Source: Methanomicrobiales archaeon (lineage in GTDB: Archaea; Halobacteriota; Methanomicrobia; Methanomicrobiales; JACTUA01). From it: a stretch of DNA of 6,089 nucleotides. Below are positions 5,390 through 6,089 of the stretch, in pieces. Location: positions 1 through 6,089 of the forward strand of contig JAJRCP010000038.1 in assembly GCA_028678885.1 (NCBI GenBank), given 5' to 3'. How positions within the stretch are numbered: the stretch's first letter is position 1; each line of letters opens with the position of its first letter. Made by a program: the position numbers and the translations under genes. The notes beneath the pieces were generated by a model. That model was not told the DNA's origin and made no database searches. It worked only from the letters and a program-made list of their open reading frames with translations.

Positions 5390-6089
5390 ATGAACCTACG
5401 ACAACCGAATGCTAATGAAGCAACACTGACGGCAAACCGTTCTCGGGATGTCGCCCCGATGTCCGGCATCTGTACCCGCTGCATCGATGGATGCAAAGGA
5501 CTCTGCGAGATCTGGCTCTCCACCTTCCGGGGCAGAGAGACTCTGTACCCAGGACCTTTTGGAGAGGTGACATCCGGTTCGGAGAAGAACTATCCTGTCG
5601 ATTACTCCCACCTGAATATCCAAGGATATGCGCTGGGTGCTAAAGGACTCCCGAAAACAATTGAGGCAGGTCCGGACACCGCGGTTTTCTACAATGTAGA
5701 TACCGAGACCTCCTATGGCTGGGACAAAAAAGTGAAGATGAGGCTCCCCATCTTCACCGGGGCCCTCGGATCTACGGAAATCGCCCGGAAGAACTGGGAG
5801 CATTTTGCCATCGGTGCCGCAATATGCGGTATTACCCTCGTCTGCGGAGAGAACGTCTGTGGTGTGGATCCGGATCTCGTCCTCGACAATAAAGGGAAAG
5901 TAGTGAAATCCCCCGAAATGGATCGGAGGATCGAGATCTATCGGAAATTCCACGAGGGCTACGGGGAAATCCTTGTGCAGATGAACGTGGAGGATACGCG
6001 TTTAGGAACCGCCGAATACGTGGCCTCCAAGCACAATCTGGACACCATCGAGCTAAAATGGGGTCAGGGTGCAAAGTGCATCGGGGGGG
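5390..6089 (+). CDS. FMN-binding glutamate-synthase-family protein, 3' end outside window
   Basis: The first 233 residues of a protein that runs off the window. An N-terminal cysteine group, C28-x2-C31-x3-C35-x3-C39 (GICTRCIDGCKGLCE), probably holds an iron-sulfur cluster. Then come segments typical of the glutamate-synthase large-subunit (GltB) FMN domain: YPVDYSHLNIQGYALGAKGL, RLPIFTGALGSTEIARKNWE (the barrel start) and, at the truncated end, ELKWGQGAKCIGG, matching the family's K-x-x-QGAK flavin/active-site segment. This architecture is known in methanogens and some anaerobic bacteria. It lacks the glutaminase domain, so glutamate synthesis is not certain and another FMN oxidoreductase role is possible. 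The ATG at 5390 sits behind a TATA box, and the frame is open to the last base. It is divergent from the lipoprotein gene. The window stops within a run of seven Gs (6083-6089). Confidence 0.85.
   Translation, partial: MNLRQPNANEATLTANRSRDVAPMSGICTRCIDGCKGLCEIWLSTFRGRETLYPGPFGEVTSGSEKNYPVDYSHLNIQGYALGAKGLPKTIEAGPDTAVFYNVDTETSYGWDKKVKMRLPIFTGALGSTEIARKNWEHFAIGAAICGITLVCGENVCGVDPDLVLDNKGKVVKSPEMDRRIEIYRKFHEGYGEILVQMNVEDTRLGTAEYVASKHNLDTIELKWGQGAKCIGG

Noticed and set aside
5396..5953. Minus-strand open frame of 185 codons
   Set aside because: It is antisense to the clearly recognisable glutamate-synthase-family gene and its translation resembles no protein.
1..6089. CRISPR array, tRNA or rRNA genes, or insertion sequence
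   Set aside because: I saw no spaced direct repeats, no tRNA-like cloverleaf signatures, no rRNA segments and no transposase motifs or paired terminal repeats.

Overview
The window looks archaeal and most like a methanogen of the Methanomicrobiales type. Archaeal TATA-like boxes lie about 20-35 bases ahead of several starts, and some of those starts have little or no leader. Other genes have GGTGA, GGAG or GGAGGT ribosome sites. The gene content also fits: an archaeal riboflavin-pathway reductase (arfC/MJ0671 type), a nitrogenase-like component 1 protein, a Cys-rich FMN-binding glutamate-synthase-family protein and a Thr/Pro-rich lipoprotein. Genus cannot be read from the sequence alone.

Layout. 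Bases 1-97 hold no supportable gene. Bases 98-1032 (minus strand) hold two tandem copies of a small four-helix membrane protein. The downstream copy (98-493) is intact with its own TATA box. The upstream copy (about 611-1032) has a one-base frameshift near 938-948 and has lost its stop, so the open frame runs through the old spacer into the second copy. Then come an M20 metallopeptidase (1125-2468, minus), a nitrogenase component 1-like protein (2565-3755, minus) and a small zinc-ribbon protein (3761-4036, minus). The last two are tightly coupled: the GGAGGT ribosome site of the nitrogenase-like gene overlaps the end of the zinc-ribbon gene.

An 86-base divergent spacer leads to arfC (4123-4818, plus), whose 3' end overlaps a convergent lipoprotein gene (4806-5270, minus) by 13 bases. 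A 119-base divergent spacer with a 17-base dyad and a TATA box leads to the glutamate-synthase-family gene (5390 to the window end, plus, truncated).

Most genes are ordinary core or housekeeping functions. The most interesting unit is the zinc-ribbon/nitrogenase-like pair. The nitrogenase-like protein is short (396 residues) yet appears to keep the NifD-type three-cysteine cluster pattern and candidate cofactor-ligand Cys and His residues. No NifH-type or second component 1 gene lies in the window. Second in interest is the tandem membrane-protein pair, caught in the act of decay or fusion, unless the frameshift is a sequencing error.
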